A DNA stretch of 64,000 nt from Streptomyces vilmorinianum (GCF_005517195.1 NZ_CP040244.1:3366001-3430000), one strand, 5' to 3'. Positions 52,044-63,144 are shown, counted from the stretch's first letter. Program-made: numbers and translations. The notes: generated by a model from the letters alone, not told the origin.

Positions 52044-53432
52044 TCAGGCCTCGCGTCGCATCGGCGGCTCGTCCGGAGTCTGCGGGATTGGCCCGAAGAG
52101 CACCGCACGGGCCACCGCGGGCGCGAACAGCGAGGTCATCGGGGCGTTCAGCGTCAGTACGGAGCGGAACGCCGCCCCCACCACGGGATCCCCGCCGTAC
52201 CGCTGTTGCAGCCGGCCCAGGTACCAGCCCACCGGCTTGTCCAGCGCCCGCGTGGTCATCGCGTTGCCCGTGGCGCCGGGCATCTTCTTGTCCGCGCCGG
52301 CCGAGATGTCCCATGCCTGCTGCGCGGAGTCGAGCAGCGCCTTCTGGACCGTACGCGTGGTCGGCGTGCGCTTCGGGTCGGACAGCGCCCGGCGCAGGGC
52401 CACGGCGTTCAGCGCGGCGACCGTCATGCCCTGTCCGTAGATCGGGTTGAAGGTGCACAGCGCGTCGCCGGTGGCGAGGAAGCCCGCAGGACGGCGGCCC
52501 GGACGGTCGTACCGGCGGCGGACGTTCGCGGTCGAGCGGAAGCCGTGCACCGGGGACTCCGGCGTGGCCTTCGCGATCCAGTCGCTCACGACGGGGTGCG
52601 GGAGCTTCGCGGCGAACGCCTCGAACCCCGTCTCGTCCGTGGGAGGTTCGTCACCCCGCAGCCCGGACAGGGTGACCAGGTGGCGCCCGTCCCCGAGGGG
52701 CAGCACCACACCGCCGTACACCTGACCGGGGTTGGGGACCACGTTGTAGCCGAGAGCGTCCGTCCCGGCGTCCTCGGGGGCGCGGTACATCCGGGTCGCG
52801 TACGCCAGGCCGGTGTCGATGGTCTCCTCGTGCGGGGCCTCCGCCCCGATCGCGGCGAGCCAGTCGGGCGAGCGCGTGCCGCGGCCCGAGGCGTCGACCA
52901 CCAGGTCGGCCTTCAGGGACCGGGTCTCCTTCGGGCTCCCCGCACCGCGCTCGCGCAGCAGGACGCCGCGCACCCGTTCCGCGTCGCCGATCAGGCCGAC
53001 GGTCTCCGTGCCCTGCACGATCTCGATACGGGGATCGGCGAGGACGCGACGGCGCACCAGCCACTCCAACTGGGCGCGCGGGCCCGTGTAGAGATACGTG
53101 GTGGCGGGCAGGCGGGTGAACCAGCGTCCGTTCTGCCACTGGACCATGTCCTCGGGCATCCCCACCCGGGGCGCGCCGAGCTCGCGCAGTTCACCCGTGA
53201 AGCCGGGGAGCAGCTCGTCGAGCGCCTGCTGTCCGGCGTCGAGCAGGACATGAATGTGCCGGGACTGCGGAACTCCGGGCCGGGCGTCCGGCTCCTCCGG
53301 GAAACGGTCGCGCTCGACGACCGTCACCTTCTCCGCGTGTTCGCTGAGCACCCGCGCCGCCAGCAAGCCCGCGAGACTTCCCCCGATGACCACCGCATGA
53401 CGTGTCCTGCGGTGCCCCAACTCGTCGGCCAT
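52044..53432 (-). CDS. FAD-dependent monooxygenase/oxidoreductase
   Basis: A 462-residue flavoprotein of the aromatic hydroxylase/halogenase-like class. The FAD Rossmann motif is AVVIGGSLAGLLAARVLSEH followed by VTVVERDRFPEE; the conserved GD-type motif is ATGDALCTFNPIYGQGMTVA (about residue 335). The central part VVDASGRGTRSPDWLAAIGA is typical. No membrane segment is apparent. It lies 24 bp downstream of the ArsR-type metal sensor gene on the same strand, so it is probably in the sensor's operon. The substrate is unknown. Confidence 0.83.
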   Translation of the reverse strand: MADELGHRRTRHAVVIGGSLAGLLAARVLSEHAEKVTVVERDRFPEEPDARPGVPQSRHIHVLLDAGQQALDELLPGFTGELRELGAPRVGMPEDMVQWQNGRWFTRLPATTYLYTGPRAQLEWLVRRRVLADPRIEIVQGTETVGLIGDAERVRGVLLRERGAGSPKETRSLKADLVVDASGRGTRSPDWLAAIGAEAPHEETIDTGLAYATRMYRAPEDAGTDALGYNVVPNPGQVYGGVVLPLGDGRHLVTLSGLRGDEPPTDETGFEAFAAKLPHPVVSDWIAKATPESPVHGFRSTANVRRRYDRPGRRPAGFLATGDALCTFNPIYGQGMTVAALNAVALRRALSDPKRTPTTRTVQKALLDSAQQAWDISAGADKKMPGATGNAMTTRALDKPVGWYLGRLQQRYGGDPVVGAAFRSVLTLNAPMTSLFAPAVARAVLFGPIPQTPDEPPMRREA

Positions 53433-53456
53433 CCCCGCCCCTTCCCCGAAAAGGAT

Positions 53457-53834
53457 CTACGACTGACCAGTATCCACGGTCTCGCGGGGCACATCACGTG
53501 CGCCGAGACGCAGATGCTCGATGTGGTACACGGCCTCGTCCAGGAGCTGCGCGACATGGTTGTCGTACAGGCTGTACTCGATCCGGCGGCCCTGCCGGAC
53601 CCCGGTCACGAGGCCCAGCGCGCGCAGCAGGCGCAGCTGGTGGGAGACGGCCGACTGCTCCATCTCGACGGCGGAGGCGAGTTCGGTCACTCCGCACGGC
53701 CCCTGGCGCAGCTTGGTGAGGATCATCAGCCGCGAGGGCGTCGCGAGGGCCTGGAGGGTGGCGGCGATGGTGGCCGCGGACTCCGCGTCCAGGTGGGTTG
53801 CCGGGGTCGTCTCGCCGTTCACTCCGTGTCCCAT
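53457..53834 (-). CDS. ArsR/SmtB-family metal sensor with alpha5 site
   Basis: A 125-residue winged-helix repressor. The DNA-binding part reads ATPSRLMILTKLRQGPCGVTEL, then ASAVEMEQSAVSHQLRLLRA. The C-terminal helix carries YDNHVAQLLDEAVYHIEH: D-x-H, then H eleven residues on and H three further, exactly the alpha5 ligand set of Zn/Co sensors such as CzrA and NmtR. Metal binding should release it from the TGAA-N6-TTCA operator between it and the divergent P-type ATPase gene. ATG 53834 or the GTG five codons later could start. Confidence 0.9.
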   Translation of the reverse strand: MGHGVNGETTPATHLDAESAATIAATLQALATPSRLMILTKLRQGPCGVTELASAVEMEQSAVSHQLRLLRALGLVTGVRQGRRIEYSLYDNHVAQLLDEAVYHIEHLRLGARDVPRETVDTGQS

Positions 53835-53867
53835 GGGCTCATCGTAGCGGCGGCGATAAACGTATGA

Positions 53868-53883
53868 ATGAAGACCTCTTCAT
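53868..53883. promoter_or_regulatory. ArsR/SmtB-type operator
   Basis: ATGAAGACCTCTTCAT is a palindrome that contains TGAA-N6-TTCA, the classical SmtB/ArsR-family half-site arrangement. It lies 33 bp upstream of the sensor start and about 59 bp upstream of the chosen ATPase start. Confidence 0.8.
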
Positions 53884-53941
53884 GTATTCCGCTATGGTGG
53901 TGTCGCATCGCCCCGACGTCCCCCTCGAAGAGGTGTACCCC

Positions 53942-55834
53942 ATGGCTTCCCCGGTGCTCGAGGCCCGGACCGCGGCCCCCGCGGACACGGCCCCGCCCGC
54001 CTCCCGGCGTACCCGTGTCCGGGACCTGCCCGAAGTCCGCTGGGCGGCCCTGTCCGCCGTCGCCTTCCTCCTCGCCCTGCCGCTCGACCTGGCCGGGGCG
54101 CCCGCCTGGGCCTGGGGGCCGCTCTACGCGGTCTGCTACGCCGCCGGCGGCTGGGAGCCAGGCTGGGAGGGCCTCAAGGCGCTCCGGCGGAAGTCGCTCG
54201 ACGTCGATCTGCTCATGGTGGTCGCCGCGATCGGCGCGGCGGCGATCGGCCAGTACCTCGACGGCGGCCTGCTCATCGTCATCTTCGCCGTCTCCGGCGC
54301 CCTGGAGGCGCTCGCCACCCGCCGCACCGCCGACTCCGTACGAGGCCTGCTCGACCTCGCCCCAGCGAAGGCCGTGCGGCTGACGGGCGGGGCCGAGGAG
54401 CCGGTGGACGTGGCCGAGCTGCGGATCGGCGACACCGTTCTCGTACGGCCGGGGGAGCGGCTGCCCGCCGACGGCACCGTGGTCCACGGCGCGAGCGACG
54501 TGGACCAGTCGACCATCACGGGGGAGTCGCTGCCCGCGGCCAGGACGCCCGGCGACGAGGTCTTCGCCGGCACGCTCAACGGCACCGGGGCGCTGCGCGT
54601 CCGCGTCGACAAGGACGCCGGAGACTCCGTCATCGCGCGGATCGTCGCCCTCGTCGAGGAGGCCAGTGCCACCAAGGCGCCCACCCAGCTCTTCATCGAG
54701 AAGGTCGAACAGCGCTACTCCGTCGGCGTCGTCGTCGCCACCCTGGCGCTCTTCGCCGTCCCGCTCGCCCTCGGCGCCGACGTCACCACCACGCTGCTGC
54801 GCGCCATGACCTTCATGATCGTGGCCTCGCCCTGCGCGGTCGTCCTCGCCACCATGCCGCCGCTGCTCTCCGCGATCGCCACCGCCGGACGCCACGGCGT
54901 CCTGGTCAAGTCCGCCGTGGTGATGGAGCGCCTGGGCACGGTCGACAAGGTCGCGCTCGACAAGACCGGCACCCTGACCGAGGGCGCGCCGCGCGTGACC
55001 CGGGTGCACGGGGACCCGGAGGCCCTCGCGCTCGCCGCCGCGGCCGAGCTGCCCAGCGAACACCCGCTGGCGCGCGCGGTGGTGGCCGCGGCGCGCGCCA
55101 GGGGACTGCGCGTCCCCGAGGCGAGCGACTTCACCTCGGTGCCGGGCGACGGCGTACGGGCGAGCGTCGAGGGGCGCGAGGTGCGGGTGCGGCGGGCCGA
55201 GGGCGAGCACGGCGACACCGCCGTCGAGGTCGTCGTCGACGGCACGCGGGTCGCCGTCCTCGGACTCGCGGACCGGCTCCGCGACGGCGCGCCCGAGGCC
55301 GTGGCCGCCCTGACCCGCCTCACCGGCACCGCACCCACCCTGCTGACCGGCGACAACGCGGGCGCCGCCGGCCGGATCGCGCGGCAGGCCGGCATCGCCG
55401 ACGTTCGGGCGGGGCTGCTGCCCCAGGACAAGGTCGCGGCCGTACGGGAGTGGGAGCAGGCCGGTTCCCGGGTCCTGGTGGTCGGCGACGGCGTCAACGA
55501 CGCCCCCGCCCTGGCCGCAGCCCACAGCGGCATCGCCATGGGCCGGGCCGGCTCCGACCTCGCCCTGGAGACCGCCGACGCGGTCGTCGTACGCGACGAA
55601 CTGGCCACGGTCCCCGCGGTCGTGGCACTCTCGCGCCGCGCGCGCCGCCTGGTGGTCCAGAACCTGGTGATCGCGGGCACCTGTATCGGCGCCCTGGTGA
55701 TCTGGGATCTGGTGGGTCACCTTCCGCTGCCCCTGGGCGTGGCCGGTCACGAGGGCTCCACGGTCCTCGTGGGGCTGAACGGGCTGCGGCTGCTGCGCGA
55801 TGCCGCCTGGCGGAAGGCGGCGGCCGGGGAGTGA
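53942..55834 (+). CDS. P1B-type heavy-metal efflux ATPase (Zn/Cd/Co-type)
   Basis: A 630-residue metal-exporting P-type ATPase without an N-terminal metal-binding domain. The intramembrane metal motif is SPC (VASPCAVVLATMPP), the phosphorylation site is ALDKTGTLTEGAP, the phosphatase loop is TITGESLP, the nucleotide-binding HP is SEHPLARAV, and the hinge is VGDGVNDAPAL. SPC-type ATPases usually export Zn, Cd or Pb. I chose ATG 53942 with GAGGTG six bases upstream; earlier ATGs (such as 53864) lie within or next to the operator. The divergent alpha5-site ArsR should induce it under metal excess. Confidence 0.9.
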   Translation: MASPVLEARTAAPADTAPPASRRTRVRDLPEVRWAALSAVAFLLALPLDLAGAPAWAWGPLYAVCYAAGGWEPGWEGLKALRRKSLDVDLLMVVAAIGAAAIGQYLDGGLLIVIFAVSGALEALATRRTADSVRGLLDLAPAKAVRLTGGAEEPVDVAELRIGDTVLVRPGERLPADGTVVHGASDVDQSTITGESLPAARTPGDEVFAGTLNGTGALRVRVDKDAGDSVIARIVALVEEASATKAPTQLFIEKVEQRYSVGVVVATLALFAVPLALGADVTTTLLRAMTFMIVASPCAVVLATMPPLLSAIATAGRHGVLVKSAVVMERLGTVDKVALDKTGTLTEGAPRVTRVHGDPEALALAAAAELPSEHPLARAVVAAARARGLRVPEASDFTSVPGDGVRASVEGREVRVRRAEGEHGDTAVEVVVDGTRVAVLGLADRLRDGAPEAVAALTRLTGTAPTLLTGDNAGAAGRIARQAGIADVRAGLLPQDKVAAVREWEQAGSRVLVVGDGVNDAPALAAAHSGIAMGRAGSDLALETADAVVVRDELATVPAVVALSRRARRLVVQNLVIAGTCIGALVIWDLVGHLPLPLGVAGHEGSTVLVGLNGLRLLRDAAWRKAAAGE

Positions 55835-55849
55835 GCCGGGGTCGGCCGG

Positions 55850-57073
55850 TCAGGCCGGGACGGAGGCGGCGTGCTCGTGCTCGCAGACGTCGTCCAGGCC
55901 GTGGACGGCCCACTCGGGGAACGGGTCCTCCCACGGGCCCGTCTCGCCGTCGGCGACCAGGCACCGCCCGAGCGCCTCGTGGAGCGCCGCCACCCTCAGC
56001 TCCGTACCGATGAACACCAACTCCTGGGCGTGGTCCGGTCCTTCGGGCCTCTCGCCCACGACGCCCGAGGGCTCGAACCGGGCCACCGCCCCCGCCTGGG
56101 ACCACAGACCGGTGACCCGCTCGCGGCCCGCCAGCCGGAAGAAGCCCTTGGAGCGCAGGATCCGGCCGTACGCCCCGCTGTCCATCCCCTCGGCGCCGTC
56201 GGTCACGAACCGCCACAACCGCCCGGGGTGGAAGGCGCGTTCGGCGCGGAAGACGGTCGAGGAGATGCCGTACTCCTCGGTCTCGGGGATGTGGTCGCCG
56301 TTGAGCTCCATGACCCAGCCGGGCGCCTGCTGGGCGCGCTCCAGGTCGAACAGGCCGGTGCCGAGGATCTCGGCGGGCCGCAGCCGGCCGTGGACGGCCG
56401 GGACGATCCGCGCGGCCGGGTTCAGGCGGGTCAGCGCCGCCCGCAGCCGGTCCGCGTCCGCCGCGCCGACCAGATCGAGCTTGTTGACGACGATGACGTC
56501 CGCGAACTCGATCTGGTCCATAAGGAGATCGCTGACGGTCCGCTCGTCGTCCTCGTACGGGGCGAGGCCGCGCTCCGCGAGGCCGTCGCCGCCGTCGAGC
56601 TCGGGCAGGAAGTTCGCCGCGTCGACGACCGTGACCATGGTGTCCAGGCGGGCGAGGTCCCCGAGCGTGGCGCCGTCGTCGCGCGGGAAGGCGAAGGTGG
56701 CTGCCACGGGCATCGGTTCCGAGATGCCACTGGACTCGATGAGGAGATGGTCGAACCGCCCCTCGCGGGCCAGCCGGTCCACCTCTTCGAGGAGGTCGTC
56801 GCGCAGGGTGCAGCAGATGCACCCGTTGGTCATCTCGACAAGGCGTTCCTCGGTGCGGGAGAGCGCGGCGTCCCCGCCCCGTACGAGCGCGGCGTCGATG
56901 TTGATCTCGCTCATGTCGTTGACGATCACGGCGACACGCAGACCGTCCCGGTTGGCCAGGACGTGGTTGAGCAGTGTCGTCTTGCCCGCTCCGAGGAAGC
57001 CGGAGAGGACCGTGACCGGAAGGCGGCGGTCGGATGTGCCCTCGGTGCCCTCGCGGGTCGCCGTGTCCGTCAT
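55850..57073 (-). CDS. COG0523 (CobW/ZinU-type) metal-chaperone GTPase
   Basis: A 407-residue G3E GTPase. The Walker A is [20 protein letters not shown], Walker B is in [11 protein letters not shown], and the family metal site is NGCICC (CxCC). Base recognition is NKLDL. The C-terminus is short and His-poor apart from CEHEHA. Such GTPases are zinc-delivery proteins expressed in zinc starvation. ATG 57073 begins 5 bp after the L32 stop, so the two form a tight operon led by the L32 gene, and the Zur-like box upstream should control both. Confidence 0.9.
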   Translation of the reverse strand: MTDTATREGTEGTSDRRLPVTVLSGFLGAGKTTLLNHVLANRDGLRVAVIVNDMSEINIDAALVRGGDAALSRTEERLVEMTNGCICCTLRDDLLEEVDRLAREGRFDHLLIESSGISEPMPVAATFAFPRDDGATLGDLARLDTMVTVVDAANFLPELDGGDGLAERGLAPYEDDERTVSDLLMDQIEFADVIVVNKLDLVGAADADRLRAALTRLNPAARIVPAVHGRLRPAEILGTGLFDLERAQQAPGWVMELNGDHIPETEEYGISSTVFRAERAFHPGRLWRFVTDGAEGMDSGAYGRILRSKGFFRLAGRERVTGLWSQAGAVARFEPSGVVGERPEGPDHAQELVFIGTELRVAALHEALGRCLVADGETGPWEDPFPEWAVHGLDDVCEHEHAASVPA

Positions 57074-57078
57074 CGCGC

Positions 57079-57249
57079 TCAGCCCTCCGGGCGCAGCAGG
57101 CCGCGCTCGTACGCCTTGGCCAGGCGCTGCGGCACCCGGTAGACGACTCCGTCGACCGTGATCGGGACCAGCTGGGGCGTGGTCGCCTTCCACTGGGCGC
57201 GGCGGTGGCGGGTGTTGGAGCGGGACATCTTCCGCTTGGGTACGGCCAT
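57079..57249 (-). CDS. rpmF: Ribosomal protein L32, cysteine-free paralogue
   Basis: A 56-residue bL32 reading [20 protein letters not shown] at its N-terminus and ending [14 protein letters not shown]. No zinc-ribbon cysteines are present, so it is the C-minus form. Known actinobacterial C-minus ribosomal proteins are induced by zinc starvation and replace zinc-binding versions, freeing zinc. GGAGG lies about 10 bases before the ATG. It leads the operon with the COG0523 GTPase. The gene is too short to be noticed by many gene finders. A zinc-containing L32 should exist elsewhere in the genome. Confidence 0.93.
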   Translation of the reverse strand: MAVPKRKMSRSNTRHRRAQWKATTPQLVPITVDGVVYRVPQRLAKAYERGLLRPEG

Positions 57250-57292
57250 GGGAAACGGACCTCCATCGTCGGGACGTGGCGATCACGCTACC

Positions 57293-57313
57293 TGAAAATG
57301 GTTCCCATTAACA
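57293..57313 (-). promoter_or_regulatory. Zur-like box before the L32-GTPase operon
   Basis: TGAAAATG, spacer GTTCC, then CATTAACA form an imperfect 21-bp palindrome (six of eight positions paired; inner AATGG/CCATT perfect) 44 bp upstream of the L32 start. TGAAAATG matches the left half of Streptomyces Zur boxes. The position and the downstream genes both support zinc repression, though the right half is weak. Confidence 0.55.
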
Positions 57314-57364
57314 AAAACGGGCCCGAGCTCCGAGCTCCGGGGCTCCCGGCTCCGCGCTCCCCGC

Positions 57365-57898
57365 CTACCCCTCCAGCTCGGCGAGCGCGTGCGTCAGCCA
57401 CTCCACCCAGAAGCGCTCCAGGTCGATCCCGCCCCGCAGGACGAGATGGCGCAGCCGGTCCGGCTCGCTCTCCCGGCGCGCGGGCGGGAAGTCCCGTACC
57501 TCGATCTCCAGATACTCGTCCAACTGCCGCTGGTGCAGGTCGAGATGGCGGCGCAGCTCCTCGCGCATGCCGGGCGCCCCGACGACGGCCGCCGCCCGCA
57601 TCCGCAGCAGCAGGGCGGCGCGCATCGGCTTGGGGTCCTCGTTCCTCGCCACCCACTCGGTCAGCTCGGCGCGGCCCGCGGGCAGGACCTCGTACTCCTT
57701 CTTCTGCCCACGGGCCGGTGCCTGGGTGGGCAGGGCACGGATGTGCCCCGCCTGTTCCAGCTTGCCCAGCTCGCGATAGATCTGCTGGTGCGTGGCCGAC
57801 CAGAAATAGCCGATCGACTTGTCGAAACGGCGCGTCAGCTCGAGGCCGGAGGACGGCTTCTCGAGCAGCGCGGTCAGGATCGCGTGCGGGAGGGACAT
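57365..57898 (-). CDS. PadR-family transcription regulator
   Basis: A 177-residue PadR regulator with the family opening MSLPHAILTALLEKPSSGLE, then LTRRFDKSIGYFWSATHQQI and YRELGKLEQAGHIRAL, the winged helix. The C-terminal helical dimerisation part (RRHLDLHQRQLDEYLEIEV) is of the Vir/PadR-s1 type. It lies 28 bp downstream of the dienoyl-CoA reductase gene on the same strand, so it may be cotranscribed and regulate it in response to a phenolic or acyl ligand. This link is inference. Confidence 0.88.
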   Translation of the reverse strand: MSLPHAILTALLEKPSSGLELTRRFDKSIGYFWSATHQQIYRELGKLEQAGHIRALPTQAPARGQKKEYEVLPAGRAELTEWVARNEDPKPMRAALLLRMRAAAVVGAPGMREELRRHLDLHQRQLDEYLEIEVRDFPPARRESEPDRLRHLVLRGGIDLERFWVEWLTHALAELEG

Positions 57899-57926
57899 GC
57901 ACGCATCCTAGATTCGGCGGTACCAC

Positions 57927-60122
<2,196 letters not shown>

Positions 60123-61322
60123 CTAGCGCGGGGGGACCGGGCGGTCGTACACGTTGTCCGGCGTCACGATCTGCGTGATCGCCCGGGCGACCAGCGAGCT
60201 CGGCTCCTGGCCCTGCGAGGTGATGTCCGTGTTCAGCATGAGCACCAGCGTCGCCTTCTGCGAGGGCAGATGGACGGTCACGGTCTCGTATCCCGGGATC
60301 GAGCCGTTGTGCCCGATCCAGCCGCCGCTCTCGAAGATGCCGAGTCCGTAGCTCGTGCCGGGGACCCCGGTCGGCAGCATCCTGAGCCGCTCGGCCTGGG
60401 TCTGCGGGCTGAGCAGCGTGCCGGTGGCGACGATCTTCGCCCAGCGACGCAGGTCGTGCAGGTCCGAGATCATCGCCCCCGCCGCCCAGGCCCAACTGGG
60501 GTTCCAGTCCGTGGAGTCGGTGACCTCGCCGCTCAGCGTCTGGTTGGTGTAGCCGCGTGGGTGCGGTTCGGGGAACTCCGCGCCCTGCGGGAACAGCGTG
60601 TGGCGCAGGCGGGCCGGGCGGAGCACCCTCTTGTCGATGACGTCGACGAGGCGCTGACCGCTGACCTTCTCGACCACGAGGCCGAGGAGGACGAGGTTGG
60701 TGTTGGAGTACTGGAACTGCTTGCCCGGGTCGAAGGTGTTCTTGTGCTTGAAGCCGTACGCGAGCACCTCCCGCGGGGTGAACGAGCGGCTCGGGTCGCT
60801 GAGCAGGTCGTGCTGGAAGTCGGCGTCGTCGGTGTACGGGAACAGGCCGCTGCGCATCTCGGCCAGCTGGCGCAGTGTGATCCGGGCGCCGTCGGGCACG
60901 CCGTCGACGTAGGCGGAGATCGGGTCGTCCAGCCGGACCTTGCCGTCGTCGACGAGCTTCAGCAGGGCGGTGACCGTGAAGGTCTTGGTCTCGCTGCCGA
61001 TACGTACGAAGACGTCCTCGGTCATCGGCTTGCGGGTGACGGTGTCGGCGACACCGGTCGCGCGGACGTAGCTCCCCTTGCCCGGCATCCACAGCCCGAC
61101 GACGACGCCGGGGATCCCGGCCTGCTCGCGGACGTCCTCGACGGCCTTGTCCAGCCGGGCGGTCAGCTCGGGCCCGAGACCCTCGGGCGGGCACTCGTCG
61201 TTGTCGTACCGGTCGAAGGCGGCGGCGTGGACGGCGGTGGCGGGAGCCGCCGCCATCGGTGCCAGCACGGACGCCACGAGCAGCGCTGCGGCGAACAGAC
61301 GGCGGGCGGGGGTACGTCGCAT
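60123..61322 (-). CDS. Secreted serine beta-lactamase-family hydrolase / DD-peptidase (R61-like)
   Basis: A 399-residue secreted enzyme of the class C beta-lactamase/DD-peptidase family. A signal peptide covers about residues 1-33 (RRTPARRLFAAALLVASVLA, PMAAAPATAVHAA). The catalytic motifs are SxxK in IGSETKTFTV, YxN in FQYSNTNLVLLG and HxG in IGHNGSIPGYE, as in Streptomyces R61 DD-peptidase. A four-residue spacer and other features do not decide between beta-lactamase, esterase and peptidase. ATG 61322; the longer open frame upstream runs through repeat DNA and is unlikely. Confidence 0.87.
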   Translation of the reverse strand: MRRTPARRLFAAALLVASVLAPMAAAPATAVHAAAFDRYDNDECPPEGLGPELTARLDKAVEDVREQAGIPGVVVGLWMPGKGSYVRATGVADTVTRKPMTEDVFVRIGSETKTFTVTALLKLVDDGKVRLDDPISAYVDGVPDGARITLRQLAEMRSGLFPYTDDADFQHDLLSDPSRSFTPREVLAYGFKHKNTFDPGKQFQYSNTNLVLLGLVVEKVSGQRLVDVIDKRVLRPARLRHTLFPQGAEFPEPHPRGYTNQTLSGEVTDSTDWNPSWAWAAGAMISDLHDLRRWAKIVATGTLLSPQTQAERLRMLPTGVPGTSYGLGIFESGGWIGHNGSIPGYETVTVHLPSQKATLVLMLNTDITSQGQEPSSLVARAITQIVTPDNVYDRPVPPR

Positions 61323-61430
61323 CTCGGGGCGCCTCTTCCAGATCGGTGTCTGAGAGGGCCAGGTCACCACCCGACCCCTGGACGAGGGTCCCCGTCCGGT
61401 CCGCGTTCCGCCGAGTCCACTCGTTCGGAG

Positions 61431-61457
61431 CCACGCGAGCCACGCGAGCCACGCGAG
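61431..61457. repeat. Three copies of the nonamer CCACGCGAG
   Basis: Tandem nonamer repeats upstream of the serine hydrolase gene in a 221-bp non-coding gap. Three perfect copies and a flanking partial copy are present. Confidence 0.85.
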
Positions 61458-61498
61458 CCACCGGGGCGGCCGCGTGCCCGTGATGACGGACACGACAG

Positions 61499-61519
61499 CC
61501 GCAAGCCGCAAGCCGCAAG
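61499..61519. repeat. Three copies of the heptamer CCGCAAG
   Basis: Second simple repeat in the same gap, followed by degenerate copies (CCACCAG, CCGCCAA, CCGCCAG). It lies 24 bp beyond the end of the cobalt transporter ATPase gene. Confidence 0.8.
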
Positions 61520-61543
61520 CCACCAGCCGCCAACCGCCAGGCG

Positions 61544-62392
61544 CTAGGCGCTCCGGGGCGTAGCGGCCCAGCGGTCCAGGTCCTCCGCCGTGCGCGGGCC
61601 CTCCGCGTCCGCGTCGAGCAGGCCGTGCGCGCGCAGCAGACGCGTCACCGCCATGCCCCACGGGCGGCGCAGCCGCGCCGCGTCGAGCAGGGCGTCGTCG
61701 GCGAGCAGTTCCTCGATCGGTCCCGTCCGCAGCCCCTCCGGCGAGAGCACGGCGGCCTCGTCCGCCCAGCGCAGCGCCAGGTCGACGTCGTGCGTCGCCA
61801 TCACCACCGTCGTGCCCGACTCCCGCAGCCGGCCGAGCACGTCGAGGAGCCGCTCCTGGCCGTGCGGATCGAGCCCGGCCGTCGGCTCGTCCATGATCAG
61901 GACCCGCGGACGCATCGCCACCGCCCCCGCGATCGCCGCCCGCTTGCGCTGTCCGTACGACAGGAGATGGGTCGGCCGGTCCTCCAGGGCCACGATGTCC
62001 AGCGCCTCCAGCGCCTCGCGCACCCGGAGCCGTACCTCCTCCTCCGGCAGCCCCAGGTTCATCGGCCCGAACGACACGTCCTGGCCCACGGAGGCGGCGA
62101 AGAGCTGATCGTCCGGGTCCTGGACGACCAGCTGCACGGTCGTCCGCAGCCGGGTCAGGCCCTTCCGGTCGTACGACACGTCCTCACCGTCCAGGCGCAG
62201 TGCGCCACTGCCGCAGCGCAGACCCCCGCTCAGCAGCCGCAGCAGCGTCGTCTTGCCGCTGCCGTTGCGCCCGAGCAGAGCCATCGCCCGGCCCTCAGGC
62301 ACGCCGAAGTCGATGCCGTCGAGGACGGCGGGCCCGTCCTCGTAGGCGAACCCGGCTTTCACCAGTTCCACGACAGGCGGCGGAACACTCAC
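61544..62392 (-). CDS. cbiO: ECF-type cobalt/nickel transporter ATPase (CbiO)
   Basis: A 282-residue ABC ATPase. Walker A is LLGRNGSGKTTLLRLLSG, the Q-loop region VQDPDDQLFAASVGQDVSFG is typical of ECF ATPases, the signature is LLSYGQRKRAAIA and Walker B is RVLIMDEPTAGLDPHGQERL. GTG 62392 overlaps the stop of the CbiQ gene (GTGA), so expression is coupled. It powers cobalt or nickel uptake with CbiM, CbiN and CbiQ. The C-terminal 40 residues (MAVTRLLRAHGLLD onwards) look like a regulatory tail. Confidence 0.93.
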   Translation of the reverse strand: MSVPPPVVELVKAGFAYEDGPAVLDGIDFGVPEGRAMALLGRNGSGKTTLLRLLSGGLRCGSGALRLDGEDVSYDRKGLTRLRTTVQLVVQDPDDQLFAASVGQDVSFGPMNLGLPEEEVRLRVREALEALDIVALEDRPTHLLSYGQRKRAAIAGAVAMRPRVLIMDEPTAGLDPHGQERLLDVLGRLRESGTTVVMATHDVDLALRWADEAAVLSPEGLRTGPIEELLADDALLDAARLRRPWGMAVTRLLRAHGLLDADAEGPRTAEDLDRWAATPRSA

Positions 62393-63138
62393 GGCAGGGA
62401 CCTTTCCAGTACGAGGGTGAAGGCGACGAGACCGGCGAGGAGGCCGGCCGTGGAGGCGAGGAACCGGCCCGACACCGGGGCCTGGGGCACCAGGACCCGC
62501 AGGGTCCCGTCATACCCCCGCCCGGCGAGCCCGGTCTGCAGGCGCTGCGCCCGGTCGAAAGCGCGCACGAACGCCGTCGCGCCGAGCCCGGCGAGCGAGC
62601 GCCAGGTCGCCGCCCGGGTGGTCAGTCCGAGCCGGGCCGCCTGCGCCTGTCGGATTTTGGATATCGCATCCAACAGAAGGAAGCTGATCCGGTACATCAC
62701 CAGCGCCACATCCACCACGGGCGCCGGCACCCCCGCCCGTACCAGACAGGGCAGCACATCCGAGACGGGTGTGGTGAACGCGAACAGCAGCACGCCGAGG
62801 GACGCGGCCGAGGTCCGCAGCAGCAGCTCACCCGCGTGGACCGGGCCGTCGGGCGCGAGGGCGACGAGCCCCCGTGGACCGCCCACCTCGAACAGCAGCG
62901 GGATCGCGCCCGTCACACAGAAACCCAGCGGGATGCGGAACGCACGCCAGAGCTGACGCCCCGGCACACCGGCCGGACCCAGCAGCACGGCGAGGGTGGC
63001 CGCGGCGACCAGGACGGCACCCGGCCACGGCGGCAGACAGACCGCGCACAGGGTCAGACCGAAGCCGAGCACGGCCTTCTCGCAAGGGTGACGGCGGCGC
63101 CAGCGACTGCTGTGCGCCGCCGCGTCGATCGGCAGCAC
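62389..63138 (-). CDS. cbiQ: ECF transporter T component (CbiQ)
   Basis: A 249-residue integral membrane coupling protein with about five hydrophobic segments. It has the CbiQ-type ARLGLTTRAATWRSLAGLG coupling region and AQRLQTGLAGRGYDGTLR, where Ala-Arg-Gly motifs contact the ATPase. GTG 63138; it starts 6 bp after the CbiN stop and ends in the CbiO start. The metal substrate is set by CbiM/CbiN. Confidence 0.9.
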   Translation of the reverse strand: MLPIDAAAHSSRWRRRHPCEKAVLGFGLTLCAVCLPPWPGAVLVAAATLAVLLGPAGVPGRQLWRAFRIPLGFCVTGAIPLLFEVGGPRGLVALAPDGPVHAGELLLRTSAASLGVLLFAFTTPVSDVLPCLVRAGVPAPVVDVALVMYRISFLLLDAISKIRQAQAARLGLTTRAATWRSLAGLGATAFVRAFDRAQRLQTGLAGRGYDGTLRVLVPQAPVSGRFLASTAGLLAGLVAFTLVLERSLP

Positions 63139-63144
63139 CGGCGG

